Of a stretch of 64,000 bases of DNA, positions 17,394 through 27,100 are shown in pieces. How positions within the stretch are numbered: the stretch's first letter is position 1; each line of letters begins with the position of its first letter. The position numbers and the translations under genes are program-made. This DNA is from Streptomyces sp. CB02058 (lineage in GTDB: Bacteria > Actinomycetota > Actinomycetes > Streptomycetales > Streptomycetaceae). Below the pieces are notes generated by a model. That model saw nothing but the letters and a program-made list of their open reading frames with translations. It made no database searches and had not been told where the DNA came from. The stretch lies in contig NZ_LIPG01000003.1 in the NCBI RefSeq assembly GCF_001905505.1, positions 682,001 to 746,000 on the forward strand. The letters are read 5' to 3'.

Positions 17394-17427
17394 GGTGCGC
17401 CGCTTCCAGGCACGGGAGCGGCGCACC
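17394..17427. terminator. Bidirectional hairpin between lipase and vWA genes
   Basis: 11-bp perfect arms GGTGCGCCGCT (17394-17404) and AGCGGCGCACC (17417-17427) around a 12-base loop, in the 59-bp gap between two convergent genes. Confidence 0.75.
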
Positions 17428-17432
17428 CGGGC

Positions 17433-18605
17433 TCAGTTCGTGACGCGCACCGTCTCGACCCACGCGGGAGCGGCGGGCGCGGACGGGCCGACGAGCGCGG
17501 CGACGATCCGGCAGGACGGGATCTCGTCCGGCCACGGGGTGAGGCCGTCCGTCAGGACGACCACGACGGAGGGGCGCTCGCGCACGGCCAGCGCCGCCGC
17601 GATCCCCACCCGCATGTCGGTGCCACCGCCGCCGGCGAGCGCGATCTGCTCGGCGGACGTCACTCGGGAGACGGCCCGGACATCGGCGTCGCAGGCGAGG
17701 ACGGTGACCCGGTTGCCCCGGATCCCCACCTCCCGCAGCACACCGGTCACCTCGGCGAGCGCGGCGGCGATCTCCTCGTCACCCATCGAGCCCGAGGTGT
17801 CGATGACGACCGCCACCCTGGGCAGGGGCCGGCGCAGGCTGGGCAGCACGACGCCGCGCAGGGCCGTGCTCCGGCGCGCGGGGCGGCGGTAGGTGTAGTC
17901 CACCGCCCCGGCCGCCCAGGCGGCTGCCTCCCGTACGGCCCCCGCGAGCACCTGCCGCCAGTCGACCGTGGGTTCGAGGACCTCGTCCGCCCACCGCTTC
18001 CAGCCACCCGGCAGGGTCCCTCTGGCCCGCACATGGGCGCGCATGGCCTCCGCGGTGTGATGGCGCAGCGACTCCGCCTCCACGCCGCCGACTCCCGGCG
18101 GCCCCGAGGTCGCGCCCGATTCCCAGGGGGACGGCTCGCCATGGGCGCCCGACCCGCAGTCGTGGATCCAGGTGGAGCGCGGCAGCTCCGTCAGATACGC
18201 CTCGAAGAGCTGCCCCTCCGGGAGACCGAAGAGGCGGGGCTCCAGCCGCCCGGCGGGCAGGGGCAGCCCGTCGGCGACCAGGTCGTCGTTGATCTCGCAG
18301 TCCTGGGCGACGTTCACCCGGTGCCTGTCACGCCGGTCCGCCGCCGGCAGCAGATCCGCGCGGCCGTGATGGTCGCGCAGCAGATGCGCGACCTCGTGCA
18401 CCCAGACCGCCGCCAGCTCCGCCACCGGGGTCCGGTCGACGAAGCCGGGCGAGACGTAGCAGCGCCAGTGACGGTCCACGCCCATGGTCGGCACCTCGTC
18501 GCTGGGCACCACCGTCAGGGCGTACAACGCCGAGGCGAGGTACGGACGGTCCGTCGCCGCCCGGTACCGCGCCGCGAGCAGCTTGGTGGTGTCCAGCTCA
18601 GCCAC
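17433..18605 (-). CDS. vWA-domain protein with HExxH metallopeptidase-like N-terminus
   Basis: 390 residues, GTG start at 18605, overlapping the upstream ATPase gene by eight bases. The N-terminal part has WVHEVAHLLRDHH, an HExxH zinc motif of the DUF2201 type. The C-terminal vWA domain starts at VAVVIDTSGSMGD, an intact MIDAS (DxSxS), with GGGGTDMRVGI and VVVLTDG supplying the remaining metal-site residues. MoxR ATPases and vWA proteins act together as metal-insertion or remodelling chaperones. Last gene of a four-gene operon. Confidence 0.85.
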   Translation of the reverse strand: MAELDTTKLLAARYRAATDRPYLASALYALTVVPSDEVPTMGVDRHWRCYVSPGFVDRTPVAELAAVWVHEVAHLLRDHHGRADLLPAADRRDRHRVNVAQDCEINDDLVADGLPLPAGRLEPRLFGLPEGQLFEAYLTELPRSTWIHDCGSGAHGEPSPWESGATSGPPGVGGVEAESLRHHTAEAMRAHVRARGTLPGGWKRWADEVLEPTVDWRQVLAGAVREAAAWAAGAVDYTYRRPARRSTALRGVVLPSLRRPLPRVAVVIDTSGSMGDEEIAAALAEVTGVLREVGIRGNRVTVLACDADVRAVSRVTSAEQIALAGGGGTDMRVGIAAALAVRERPSVVVVLTDGLTPWPDEIPSCRIVAALVGPSAPAAPAWVETVRVTN

Positions 18606-19806
18606 CCCGCGGCAGGGCGCCGGACTGCCGCAGCAGGTCCAGGAAACCGTCGATGCCCGGCGGCACCGGCCAGTCCAGGCTGCGCATGGCCGCCAGGTCG
18701 ACCGCGGCCCGGGCCGCCACGTCGGGCACCCCCGCGTCCACGGCCTTGGCCAGAACCGCCCACCCGGCCTCCCAGCGCTTCCGGGTCGGCTCGCCCTGCA
18801 CCGCGGCGACGACCGCGATCAGGAAGGCGAGCTGCCGGTCGCCCCGCTCGGGCAGCGCGAAGGCGTCCGGGTCCGCGAGCACACGGTCCGGGTCGGGCAG
18901 GTCGAGGTGGTCCAGGTACGACAGCAGCTCGATGCCCGCACCGTCCCCGACGGCGCCGGTGAGCGCCGCGGCGACCGCCTCCCGCCCGGTCCCCGCCGCG
19001 TAGCCGGTGGCCAGCAGCCGCAGGGCCATGTCCCAGGTCCTCGGGGACGGCCACGCGCGGCCCCGGCTCTCCGCGTCGGCCGGGATGTGGTGGACCAGCC
19101 CCGGACGTGCCGTCAGGAACCCGGAGACGGCACCCCGGGCCCGCGCCGCGGCGCCGGAGACCTTGGCCGGGTCGACCACCGGCACCCCCAGGGCCGGCCA
19201 GGTCCCCGCCATGCCGCGGGCGACGGTACGCGGGTCGTGCGTCCACCGGAGATGGACGAAGCGGTTGGCGAGCGGCGGGCTGAGGTGCCAGCCGTCCGCC
19301 GCGCTCGACGGAGGATTGGCCGCCGCGACGATGCGCACGCTCTCCGGCAGCCGCAGGCTGCCCACCCGCCGTTCCAGTACGACCCGCAGCAGCGCGGCCT
19401 GCACGGCGGGAGGCGCGGACGACAGCTCGTCGAAGAACAGCAGCCCCTGACCGGAGCGGGCGAGCCGGACCGCCCAGTCCGGGGGCGCCATCGGCACACC
19501 CGTCACCGCCGGATCGTCCCCCACGACCGGCAGCCCCGCGAAGTCCGACGGCTCGTGGACGCTCGCGATGACGGTCTCCAGCTCGAGCCCCAGGCCGGCG
19601 GCGAGCTGCTCCAGGCCGGCGGACTTGCCGATGCCGGGCTCGCCCCACAGCAGGACCGGCTGATTGGCCGTCACCGCCAGGGCGAGCGCCTCGAGCTGCG
19701 GGCTCTCGGCGGGCTCGGTGCGGGTGACGCGCAGGCGCCGGTTGAGCTCGTCGGCCGCTTCGAGGGGGCCGGAGGGGCGGGCCCGGTCCCCCGTGGTCGT
19801 GCTCAC
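18598..19806 (-). CDS. MoxR-type AAA+ ATPase
   Basis: 402 residues, GTG 19806 in a GTGA overlap with the preceding stop. Walker A is LLWGEPGIGKS, Walker B is LLFFDELSS, and RIVAAANPPS holds sensor 1; LANRF supplies the arginine-finger region. ATP-driven remodelling partner of the downstream vWA/HExxH protein. Overlapping coding on both sides means the four proteins are made together in similar amounts. Confidence 0.88.
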   Translation of the reverse strand: MSTTTGDRARPSGPLEAADELNRRLRVTRTEPAESPQLEALALAVTANQPVLLWGEPGIGKSAGLEQLAAGLGLELETVIASVHEPSDFAGLPVVGDDPAVTGVPMAPPDWAVRLARSGQGLLFFDELSSAPPAVQAALLRVVLERRVGSLRLPESVRIVAAANPPSSAADGWHLSPPLANRFVHLRWTHDPRTVARGMAGTWPALGVPVVDPAKVSGAAARARGAVSGFLTARPGLVHHIPADAESRGRAWPSPRTWDMALRLLATGYAAGTGREAVAAALTGAVGDGAGIELLSYLDHLDLPDPDRVLADPDAFALPERGDRQLAFLIAVVAAVQGEPTRKRWEAGWAVLAKAVDAGVPDVAARAAVDLAAMRSLDWPVPPGIDGFLDLLRQSGALPRGG

Positions 19807-21560
19807 TGCTGCCCGTCCTCCCCGTCCTTGTTCATGAACCACCGCTGGTACCAGTCGGCACCCGTGCCCGGGTGCTCCGCGGCCAGCCGCTCCCGGAGGA
19901 ACGCGAGGTCCTCGCGCTTGTACCGGTGGATCAGCTGGTCGAGGGAGAGTCCCTGCGTGTCCGTCACGTCGATCCTGGCCCCCGCGTCGATCAGCGCCCG
20001 TACGAGCGTGGGGGAACCCCGCTCGCTCACCGCGACGCTCAGCGGGGTCCGGCCGAGCTGGTCCCTGGCCTCCAGGTCGAGCCCTGCCGCCAGCAGCCGT
20101 GGCAGGACCGCCTCGTGGTCGAGCAGTGGCAGCACGTGCAGCAGTCCCCGGCGTCTGGCGTTGCGCACGCGGAGGTCGACCCCGGCGTCCAGCAGCTCCA
20201 GGACTCCGGCGGTGTTCCCGTGCTGGATGTGCAGGAACAGCTCCTTGCGCTGTGCACGCAGCGCCTTCGGGAGACGCCCCTGCCCCGTCGTGCAGGAGTG
20301 CTCCACCGCGAAGCAGCCCGAGACCGCTCCACCGAACGCCCGCATGGCGCTCTCGCGCTGCCGTTCCTCCTCGGTGTGCGGCGAACGCAGGGCACCGGCA
20401 CGGAAGGACACCTCGTGCCACTCGCCGCGGCAGCGCACGCGCACCGGAGCCGGCAGGGACGGCCCGGGCGGCCCGAAGGGCCCTTCGAGCGCGGGGAACA
20501 GGGCCCTGGCCACCAACGGGTGCAGCCACTGCGGCGGTACGACACCCGCCCGCAGCAGATCGAGGTCGCGCGGACGCCGCCAGGCCGTCTCCGGCAGGTA
20601 GGCGGCGGGAACGGTGGAGGAGGCCTCCACGATCGTGGCCCTGAGCCGGCCCCCCGCGCTGTGGTCCGTGAGCTCCAGCAGGATGTGCCTCCGCCAGTGG
20701 CCGGCGGCCAGGAAACCCTCGCTGCCGACGGCGGCCGTCGCCCGGCGCACGGCCGACTCGAGGCGGGGAAGGTCGATCGCGGACGCGCGGAGGATCGCCC
20801 CGGGGTCCATCCGGTACATCGACCGCTCGGAGGCGGGAGGCGTCGGATCCCACTCGATCCCCGCCGCGGCGAACGCCTCCGAGATCTCTCCCCGCTCGTA
20901 CAGCAGTGTCACCCGCTCCGCCCGGGCGGCGGCGTCACCGTCACCGGACGCCCCGAGCTCCTGGCGTGTGAGCGGGGTGCCGTCGTCGTGGAAGAAGGGG
21001 ACCCGGCCACCTGCTCCCACGGCCGCCCGCAGACCGTCCGTACGCCGGGAGTCCCACAGATGCCGGACCGAGCGCCAGTCCTCGGTGCCGAGGGCGAACA
21101 GACCGGGGGAGGACTCCCCGGGCACGGCACCGAAACGCAGCGAGAGCCGCTGGCTGCCCTCCACCATCGGGGGCGTACGCAGATGGAGGTACGGCGCGTG
21201 CGGCAGACCGGACCCGACCCGGTGCCCGGCGTATCCGGCGAGCACCACGGTCCGGTCGGGGGCGAGCGTCGAGCGCCCTCCGAGGACCCGGGGCAGGTGC
21301 CAGCGCACCAGGTCGGGCACCAGATGGAGCAGGTCGGCGACGAGGGCCTCCGCCACGGCCGTACTGTGCGTGGAGGCCACCTCGACGGGATCGAAGTCCA
21401 CGTCGACGTGGGCCGCGGCGAGCGCGCCCCGCCAGTCACCGGCGCGCCGACGCTCCGCGGAGCGCTCGATCATGCCGCGGGGCACGGCGTACCGCCGGAC
21501 CTGCCAGAGGCTGGTGGCCTCCTCCGCGGTGAGGAACCGGTCCTCCGGACGGAGCCTCAC
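19803..21560 (-). CDS. Ankyrin-repeat protein with uncharacterised N-terminal region
   Basis: 585 residues, GTG 21560 overlapping the LRR gene's stop (GTGA). The first 430 residues have no family I recognise. They include FDPVEVASTHSTAVAEALVAD and a segment with GHWRRHILLELTDH that might be globular enzyme-like or scaffold. Residues about 440-560 carry ankyrin repeats ([40 protein letters not shown]). It probably presents a target or partner to the MoxR-vWA pair; that is inference from operon structure only. Confidence 0.72.
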   Translation of the reverse strand: MRLRPEDRFLTAEEATSLWQVRRYAVPRGMIERSAERRRAGDWRGALAAAHVDVDFDPVEVASTHSTAVAEALVADLLHLVPDLVRWHLPRVLGGRSTLAPDRTVVLAGYAGHRVGSGLPHAPYLHLRTPPMVEGSQRLSLRFGAVPGESSPGLFALGTEDWRSVRHLWDSRRTDGLRAAVGAGGRVPFFHDDGTPLTRQELGASGDGDAAARAERVTLLYERGEISEAFAAAGIEWDPTPPASERSMYRMDPGAILRASAIDLPRLESAVRRATAAVGSEGFLAAGHWRRHILLELTDHSAGGRLRATIVEASSTVPAAYLPETAWRRPRDLDLLRAGVVPPQWLHPLVARALFPALEGPFGPPGPSLPAPVRVRCRGEWHEVSFRAGALRSPHTEEERQRESAMRAFGGAVSGCFAVEHSCTTGQGRLPKALRAQRKELFLHIQHGNTAGVLELLDAGVDLRVRNARRRGLLHVLPLLDHEAVLPRLLAAGLDLEARDQLGRTPLSVAVSERGSPTLVRALIDAGARIDVTDTQGLSLDQLIHRYKREDLAFLRERLAAEHPGTGADWYQRWFMNKDGEDGQQ

Positions 21561-22699
21561 CGGTAGACGCTCCGGATCGCGCGCAGGTCCGGGTGGGCGC
21601 CGTGGTCCGGGCGCAGCCGGGTGGCGAAGGACCGCTTCACCTTGCGGGGGAGCCCGGGGCCGAGCCCGACGTACTCCAGCCGGCAGTCCGCGCCGACCGC
21701 GCCCAGCAGGGCCTTCGCCCCTCGCCCCGTCAACCCGGTGTGGGCCAGTTCGAGGCGTCGCAGAGGGCTTCCGGGCAGGGCCGTGGCCAGCGCGTGGGCG
21801 CCCGCGTCGCCGGTCGTGTTGCCGGTCGCCCCGAGGCTGCGCTCCGACATGGGCCGCCCGAGGTCGAGGGACTCGATGCCGCCGAGCGCGTCGGCCAGGG
21901 CGCCGGCGCCGGCCGGCCCGATCCCGTTGCCGCCGAGCCCGAGCCGCACCGGGCGCTCCGGACCGGCCGCGGCACCGGCGAGCACGGCGGCCCCCGCGTC
22001 GCCGAGGTGGTTGGCCGACGCGTACAGCTCCCGCACCCCCGCGTCCCGGATCAGCGCGGCGAGGAGCGGAGCGTCGTCCGGGCCGAGCCCGTTGCCGCCG
22101 AGGAAGAGCCGCTCCAGCGGCTCTACCCGCGCGGTCAGCGCGTCGAGCAGTGCCTCCAGACCGGCGGTGGTGACCCCGGTGTTGACGAGGTCCAGCGTGC
22201 GCAGCGAGGTGGTGCGGGCCAGCATCGGCACGAGCGCCCGGACGCCCGCGTCGCCCAGCGGATTCCGCTTCAGCCACAGCGCCCTGACGGTGGAGTCCTC
22301 GCTCAGCGCGCCCGCGAGCGCGGCGGCGCCCTCGGCCCCGATGCGGTTGCAGCCGAGATAGACCGTCCGCAGCCCGTGTCCGCGTACGTCGCGCAGAGCG
22401 TCCGCCACCGAGCGCGCGCCCTCGTCGCCGAGGGAGTTGGTGCCGAGCAGGACGTGACCGGCGTGCGGCGACCGGGCGAGGGCAGGCATCAGCAGGGCGG
22501 CACCGGCCGCGCCGAGACCCTGCTTGCAGAGATCGACGCGCCCGTCGGCCCGCAGTGTCCCGACCGGGAACACCTCGTCGGACCCGACCGTTCGCTCAGC
22601 TCCGAGCCGCTCCACCAGCGGGTCCAGCGCGGCCGCATCGACGAGCGGAACGTCCGGGTGCTCGATCGCGGGGCAGCGCACGGGCATCGGCTGCGACAA
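21557..22699 (-). CDS. Leucine-rich-repeat protein (ribonuclease-inhibitor type)
   Basis: First gene of the operon. TTG 22699 lies five bases from GGGGGAG, whereas ATG 22687 is 17 bases away, so the TTG is preferred (380 residues; 376 from the ATG). From about residue 60 there are some eight to nine repeats of the LxxLxLxxNxLGDEGAxALAxAL type, of roughly 28 residues, as in ribonuclease inhibitor and NLR proteins. No signal peptide is seen, so it is cytoplasmic. Likely a protein-binding adaptor for the downstream ankyrin and MoxR-vWA proteins. Confidence 0.78.
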   Translation of the reverse strand: MSQPMPVRCPAIEHPDVPLVDAAALDPLVERLGAERTVGSDEVFPVGTLRADGRVDLCKQGLGAAGAALLMPALARSPHAGHVLLGTNSLGDEGARSVADALRDVRGHGLRTVYLGCNRIGAEGAAALAGALSEDSTVRALWLKRNPLGDAGVRALVPMLARTTSLRTLDLVNTGVTTAGLEALLDALTARVEPLERLFLGGNGLGPDDAPLLAALIRDAGVRELYASANHLGDAGAAVLAGAAAGPERPVRLGLGGNGIGPAGAGALADALGGIESLDLGRPMSERSLGATGNTTGDAGAHALATALPGSPLRRLELAHTGLTGRGAKALLGAVGADCRLEYVGLGPGLPRKVKRSFATRLRPDHGAHPDLRAIRSVYR

Positions 22700-22795
22700 C
22701 AGAACTCCCCCAGTCCCCTCGCCGGACGCCGGGCCGGACGGGGACCGTTCACGCCCACCACCCGCCCAGCGCGGGCGCGTTCCTCCACGAACAGG

Positions 22796-22871
22796 TGGCA
22801 AGACCGGCCGGATTCGAACCGGCGTCCTCCAGCTTGCTGCGTGGGCGCGACGACCTCTGCGCTACAGCCTT
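22796..22871 (-). tRNA. tRNA-like element without a usable anticodon loop (possible pseudogene)
   Basis: On the minus strand, 76 nt can be folded as a tRNA. A seven-base acceptor (AAGGCTG with CGGTCTT, two wobble pairs) is followed by TA, a D-stem GCGC/GCGC, a perfect five-pair T-arm with TTCGAAT loop, discriminator G and an encoded CCA. The part that should be the anticodon arm (CCACGCAGCAAGCTGG) has no normal five-pair stem with seven-base loop and no U33, so no anticodon can be read. It is either a degenerate tRNA gene or a structured tRNA-like RNA. Bases flanking the acceptor extend pairing to ten. Confidence 0.5.
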
Positions 22872-23006
22872 GCCGTGCGTGATCATAGCGGCCACCGGCT
22901 CGAAATCGCACTCCAGTACGTCGAACGACGTGGGGGTGCGTAGAGTTTCGAACATGTTCAATAATGGCCGGGTCCAGTCACCCCGTGCACCGAGAGGCCC
23001 GTCACG

Positions 23007-23357
23007 ATGAGCCGTACCCGTATTTCTCGCGCTGCCCGGATCACGGCCGTCGCCTATGTCGTTGCCATGGCGGCCGGTGGACTGATCGTGGGGGCCCAAG
23101 CCCCCTCGTCCGCGGAGTCGTTGCTCTTCGAGCTGTCCCAGCCCGGGCTGAACGTGCTGTACGTGTTCGTCCTCATGCCGCTCGTCGCGCTTCTCGGTGA
23201 CACCGGCGGGGGAGCGGGCGACGCCGGGAGCCTCGCTCTCGCCTGCGGGCTGGGGGCGGCCGTGAACGTCCTGCTCGTGCGGGCGGCCGTCTGCGCGGCC
23301 CGCGCGGTCGCGGCGGACCTCCCCGTGTGCAGGAAGCGCCGCACCCCCGCGCGGTGA
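23007..23357 (+). CDS. Small membrane protein of unknown function
   Basis: 116 residues, ATG 23007 after GAGAGG. Hydrophobic segments at about 12-30, 48-65 and 73-95, and a basic C-terminus (CRKRRTPAR). It resembles short Streptomyces membrane proteins annotated only as hypothetical (possibly the SCO4225 type). Its stop codon lies inside a large hairpin shared with malate synthase. No function can be inferred. Confidence 0.6.
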   Translation: MSRTRISRAARITAVAYVVAMAAGGLIVGAQAPSSAESLLFELSQPGLNVLYVFVLMPLVALLGDTGGGAGDAGSLALACGLGAAVNVLLVRAAVCAARAVAADLPVCRKRRTPAR

Positions 23358-23375
23358 GGCGCGGGGGTGCGGCGC
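23336..23375. terminator. 17-bp bidirectional hairpin
   Basis: Perfect 17-bp inverted repeat (23336-23352 with 23359-23375, arm GCGCCGCACCCCCGCGC) and a six-base loop, between the convergent small membrane protein and malate synthase genes. It overlaps the last codons and stop of the former (23355-23357). One of the most stable structures in the window. Confidence 0.85.
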
Positions 23376-23391
23376 TCGGGTCCGCGGAGGG

Positions 23392-25011
<1,620 letters not shown>

Positions 25012-25180
25012 GAGCTGTCACTCCTTCAGCGGGTGGTGCGGTGGCATCCCGTGGCCGCCGGGTCGCCCGGGGCGGCACGGGGTGCCAGGGCTCCGAGATA
25101 CGGCCACGGGGCGCCTCCGGGGACCGGAAGCGGAACCATGGGCTTCTGATCAGTGGATATTAGTTTCCTCATGGTGGAAG

Positions 25181-25197
25181 TTCAATGGTTTGTTGAT
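25181..25197. promoter_or_regulatory. Purine regulon palindrome (site C) upstream of malate synthase
   Basis: TTCAATGGTTTGTTGAT, which on the coding strand of malate synthase reads ATCAACAAACCATTGAA. It matches TCAAY-N5-RTTGA and shares the TCAACAAAC core with the uraD site. A TGGAA precedes it directly, as at uraD. It lies 170 bp before the malate synthase start. The rest of the 298-bp gap (25012-25309) shows no gene. Confidence 0.55.
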
Positions 25198-25309
25198 ATC
25201 GAGATTCTCCGGGTCGAGGCACGTGCGGCCGCGGTGGCGCGGCGTGCCGCCCCCGGCACGGACCGTCTTCCCCCGGGGGCGCCGTCCACCCGGCCGCCTC
25301 GCCCGGCCG

Positions 25310-25915
25310 TCACTCCAGGTGCGTCAGGTCCTCCGCCGTGTCGATGTCGTACGCCTGAGCCACATCGGAACACTCGACGAGCGTGATCGCATCGCGGTGC
25401 GCCCGCAGATACGCCCGCGCCCCCTGGTCGCCGACCGCGCCCGCCGCGATGTCCGCCCAGCGGTCGGCCCCGAACAGCACGGGGTGCCCCCGTTCACCGG
25501 CGTACGAGGCCGCCGCGAGGCTCGCCCGGGAGCGGTACGCCGAGCGGACCCGCGCCACCGCCTCCGCCCCGATGCCCGGCTGGTCGACCAGGAGCACGAG
25601 CACCGCGTCCGCGTCCGAACCGGCGAGGGCGCCGAGACCGGCCCGGAGCGAGGAGCCCATGCCCTCCTCCCACAGCGGGTTCACGGTCACCGCGCACCCC
25701 GGCAGTTCCGCCCGCGCCCGCACCTCGTCGGCCGCGGCGCCCAGGACGACATGGACGGGGCCGCAGCCGCCGTTGCGCAGGGTCCGCACCGCGTGTTCGA
25801 CCAGAGGGCGGCCGCGATGCTCCAGGAGCGCCTTCGGCCTGCCGCCGAGGCGACGGCCGCCGCCCGCGGCGAGGAGGAGCCCGGCGACCACGGGGTTTCG
25901 TTCTGAGTGATCCAT
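25310..25915 (-). CDS. MobA/MocA-like nucleotidyltransferase
   Basis: 201 residues from ATG 25915, with only a weak upstream ribosome-binding site. VVAGLLLAAGGGRRLGGRPKALL is the NTP-binding loop of MobA-like transferases, and LVLLVDQPGI supplies the metal-binding aspartate. CTP transfer to molybdopterin (MocA) is plausible because xanthine dehydrogenase, a molybdenum enzyme, acts just before urate. However, no dehydrogenase gene is in the window, so the assignment stays at superfamily level. Confidence 0.78.
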   Translation of the reverse strand: MDHSERNPVVAGLLLAAGGGRRLGGRPKALLEHRGRPLVEHAVRTLRNGGCGPVHVVLGAAADEVRARAELPGCAVTVNPLWEEGMGSSLRAGLGALAGSDADAVLVLLVDQPGIGAEAVARVRSAYRSRASLAAASYAGERGHPVLFGADRWADIAAGAVGDQGARAYLRAHRDAITLVECSDVAQAYDIDTAEDLTHLE

Positions 25916-26106
25916 GCGCCCTGGATACCACTGCCCCGCTCGGACCGGCGGAAGGAATGTCACCCCCCGGAGGTACGCTCGTTCTGTGTCCGCACGGTGG
26001 CGCACGCCACCTTTCATGGCGTTAACTTGCGGACGAACCCAGGCGTTTGACCGCCGCCCGGGGGTCGTTCGACACACCGGCACAATGACGTGCGAGGGGG
26101 AGTGCT

Positions 26107-26424
26107 TTGTTGCGAAGCGTGGGGCAGGAGCGGTTGGCCGGCAGCGGTGAGGACCCGAGAGTGGCGGAGCTGCGCACGGCGGTCTCCCGGCTCCGCCGGG
26201 AACTGGCCGGTCATCCCGTCGAGTTCCCCGACCGGGGCATAGCCGAGGACGAGCTCGCGGCGCTGGACGCCATGGCGGCCGGCGGCATGCCCGAGATCCC
26301 CCGGCTGCGGCGCTCCCTGCTGCTGGTCGCCGGAGCGATCGGCTCGGTCAGCGCGCTGGCCCCGCGCCTCCGCGAGGTCAGGATCGCGATCGAGCTGTTC
26401 GGGGAGCCCCCGCGCCACCCGTGA
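26107..26424 (+). CDS. DUF5955-like conserved Streptomyces protein
   Basis: 105 residues. Two adjacent TTG codons (26107 and 26110) can start it, with GAGGGGGAG just upstream. EDPRVAELRTAVSRLRRELA and RSLLLVAGAIGSVSALAPRLREVR are predicted helices; the pattern fits a small conserved actinomycete family recalled as DUF5955. No enzymatic motif or signal peptide. Its tail overlaps one copy of a short repeat at the convergent end with the response regulator. Confidence 0.6.
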   Translation: MLRSVGQERLAGSGEDPRVAELRTAVSRLRRELAGHPVEFPDRGIAEDELAALDAMAAGGMPEIPRLRRSLLLVAGAIGSVSALAPRLREVRIAIELFGEPPRHP

Positions 26425-26473
26425 GGTCAGCGGTGGGTCAGGCGGGGGCCCCGCGCCACCCGTGAAGTCAGCG
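26408..26473. repeat. 25-bp imperfect direct repeat spanning two gene ends
   Basis: Copies at 26408-26432 and 26449-26473 (period 41) differ at one base. The first contains the stop of the forward DUF5955 gene, the second the stop of the reverse response regulator. Probably a small tandem duplication that reset both gene ends. Confidence 0.75.
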
Positions 26474-27100
26474 CCGGATCAGGCGGCGGGCGGTCGCGGC
26501 GGCCACCGCCGACGTGCGTGAGTCGACGCCGAGCTTGGCGTAGATGTGCACCAGATGGGACTTCACCGTCGCCTGGCTCAGAAAGAGCCGCTTGCTGATC
26601 TGCTGGTTCGACAGGCCCTCACCCACCAGCTGGAGCACCTCCAGCTCCCGCTTGGTCAAGGCCTGGGCCGGTGTCCGCATGCGGTCCATCAGCCGGTGCG
26701 CCACCGCCGGAGCCAGCGCCGAGCGTCCGGAGGCCGCCGTGCGCACGGCGGCCGCCAGCTCCTCGGGCGGGGCGTCCTTGAGCAGATAGCCCCCGGCGCC
26801 CGCCTCGACGGCGGCCAGGATGTCGGCGTCCGAGTCGTACGTGGTGAGGATCAGCACGCGCGGGGCGTCCGCGGCGGCGGTGATCGCCGCGGTGGCCTCC
26901 GCCCCGTGCATGCCCGGGCCGAACTGCAGGTCCATCAGGACCACGTCGCACACGCCGGTCGCGGCCAGCGCGACGGCCCGTTCCGCGGTGGGGGCCTCGG
27001 CGACGACCTGGAAGTCCGGCTCGGTGTCCAGGACCGCGCGCAGGCCCGCCCGCACCACCGGGTGGTCGTCGGCGAGGAGCAGCCGGATCGGCCCGGTCAT
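26468..27100 (-). CDS. NarL/LuxR-type response regulator
   Basis: 210 residues, ATG 27100 overlapping the kinase stop (ATGA). Receiver domain: [14 protein letters not shown] acidic pocket, phospho-acceptor Asp in [15 protein letters not shown], and switch lysine in [11 protein letters not shown]. The C-terminal LuxR helix-turn-helix reads [21 protein letters not shown] and [19 protein letters not shown]. It pairs with the kinase encoded just upstream and most likely controls the divergent ABC exporter genes. Confidence 0.92.
   Translation of the reverse strand: MTGPIRLLLADDHPVVRAGLRAVLDTEPDFQVVAEAPTAERAVALAATGVCDVVLMDLQFGPGMHGAEATAAITAAADAPRVLILTTYDSDADILAAVEAGAGGYLLKDAPPEELAAAVRTAASGRSALAPAVAHRLMDRMRTPAQALTKRELEVLQLVGEGLSNQQISKRLFLSQATVKSHLVHIYAKLGVDSRTSAVAAATARRLIRR

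Noticed and set aside
15322-17535. 737-codon minus-strand frame opposite the TetR and lipase genes
   Set aside because: Antisense to genes with clear motifs and ribosome-binding sites; no domain recognisable.
22796-22871. Ordinary decoding tRNA gene
   Set aside because: No seven-base anticodon loop with U33 can be drawn, so no amino acid was assigned.
22950-22959. GAACATGTTC resembling an SOS (LexA) box
   Set aside because: Actinobacterial LexA boxes need GAAC-N4-GTTC; here the spacing is two bases, and the gene downstream is not a DNA-repair gene.
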